A stretch of DNA of 64,000 nt, taken from positions 651,203-715,202 of the forward strand of contig NW_004797280.1 of the NCBI RefSeq assembly GCF_000002075.1, read 5' to 3'. Shown in pieces: positions 63,797 to 64,000 of the stretch. The stretch comes from Aplysia californica. Taxonomy: Eukaryota; Mollusca; Gastropoda; Aplysiida; Aplysiidae. A program made the translations under genes and the position numbers. Numbering within the stretch: position 1 is the stretch's first letter; every line of letters starts with the position of its first letter. Below the pieces are notes generated by a model that saw nothing but the letters and a program-made list of their open reading frames with translations, was not told the DNA's origin and did not search any database.

Positions 63797-63880
63797 GCTG
63801 ACCTGACACAATAATAATAATGAAGATCATTTCTATAGCGCCCACTCCCGTGTAAACACAGCTCTAGGCGCTTTACATAA
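63797..63880 (-). mobile_element. SINE 3' tail, inverted
   Basis: AATAATAATAATGAAG, TATAGCGCCCACTC and CTCTAGGCGCTTTACA form the reverse complement of the 3' end seen at 39640-39720 and 56580-56650. Confidence 0.6.
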
Positions 63881-63907
63881 ATGCATGTAAGAAAAATATT
63901 CATGCAC

Positions 63908-64000
63908 GCGACACACACACACACACACACACTCATATACACACAAACACACACATATATACATATACACACACACAAACACACGCATACACACTCACGA
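63908..64000. repeat. (CA)n-rich microsatellite at window end
   Basis: CA runs mixed with TA and CATA units, continuing to the end of the window. Confidence 0.9.

Noticed and set aside
1-64000. Retrovirus-like, LTR or capsid-bearing elements
   Set aside because: I looked for paired long direct repeats and for gag/pol/env-type or capsid coding and saw none; the retroelements present are LINE ends and SINEs.

Overview
This is eukaryotic, metazoan DNA: spliced genes with GT-AG introns, tRNA-derived SINEs, LINE 3' ends, many short DNA transposons (MITEs) and long microsatellites. The SINE type and the many TCTAGATCTAGA/TAGGCCTA words suggest a mollusc, perhaps a gastropod. That placement is an inference; only 'invertebrate animal' is firm.

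Two protein-coding genes face each other. On the + strand, positions 132-9196 hold all four coding exons of TMA7 (translation machinery-associated protein 7, formerly CCDC72), which splice to a 64-residue lysine-rich protein. On the - strand, positions 63432-17315 hold the 3' two thirds of a Reelin gene. I could place 37 coding exons whose splice phases all agree and whose lengths add to 6444 bases (2147 codons plus stop). They encode reelin repeats 3 (from within subrepeat A) to 8, with six EGF modules and a short basic C-terminal tail on a 40-base last exon. The N-terminal half and promoter lie beyond 64000.

Layout: 1-9400 TMA7, with MITEs and a minisatellite in its introns. 9400-17300 is a repeat-rich intergenic region between convergent genes: a pogo-like MITE, two hairpin-repeat arrays at 11.2 and 14.6 kb, and an inverted minisatellite palindrome at 13.1-14.0 kb. 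17315-63432 is Reelin, with compact introns (about 0.3-2.7 kb) carrying piggyBac-, hAT- and pogo-like MITEs, a SINE family mostly in one orientation, LINE 3' ends with simple-repeat tails, and local tandem duplications. 63433-64000 is Reelin intron ending in a CA-rich microsatellite.

The two genes have no evident joint function: TMA7 is a small ribosome-associated protein and Reelin is a secreted signalling glycoprotein. The main points of interest are (1) an invertebrate Reelin with the full repeat architecture and a basic tail, but without the two lysines reported to bind the vertebrate receptors; (2) two places where the 3' end of a Reelin exon has been copied in tandem into the adjoining intron, with the copied splice donors changed from GT to AT; (3) a MITE inserted within 20 bases of a Reelin splice donor; and (4) the paired hairpin arrays and giant inverted repeat between the genes. 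I saw no clear new biochemical system and no retrovirus-like element.
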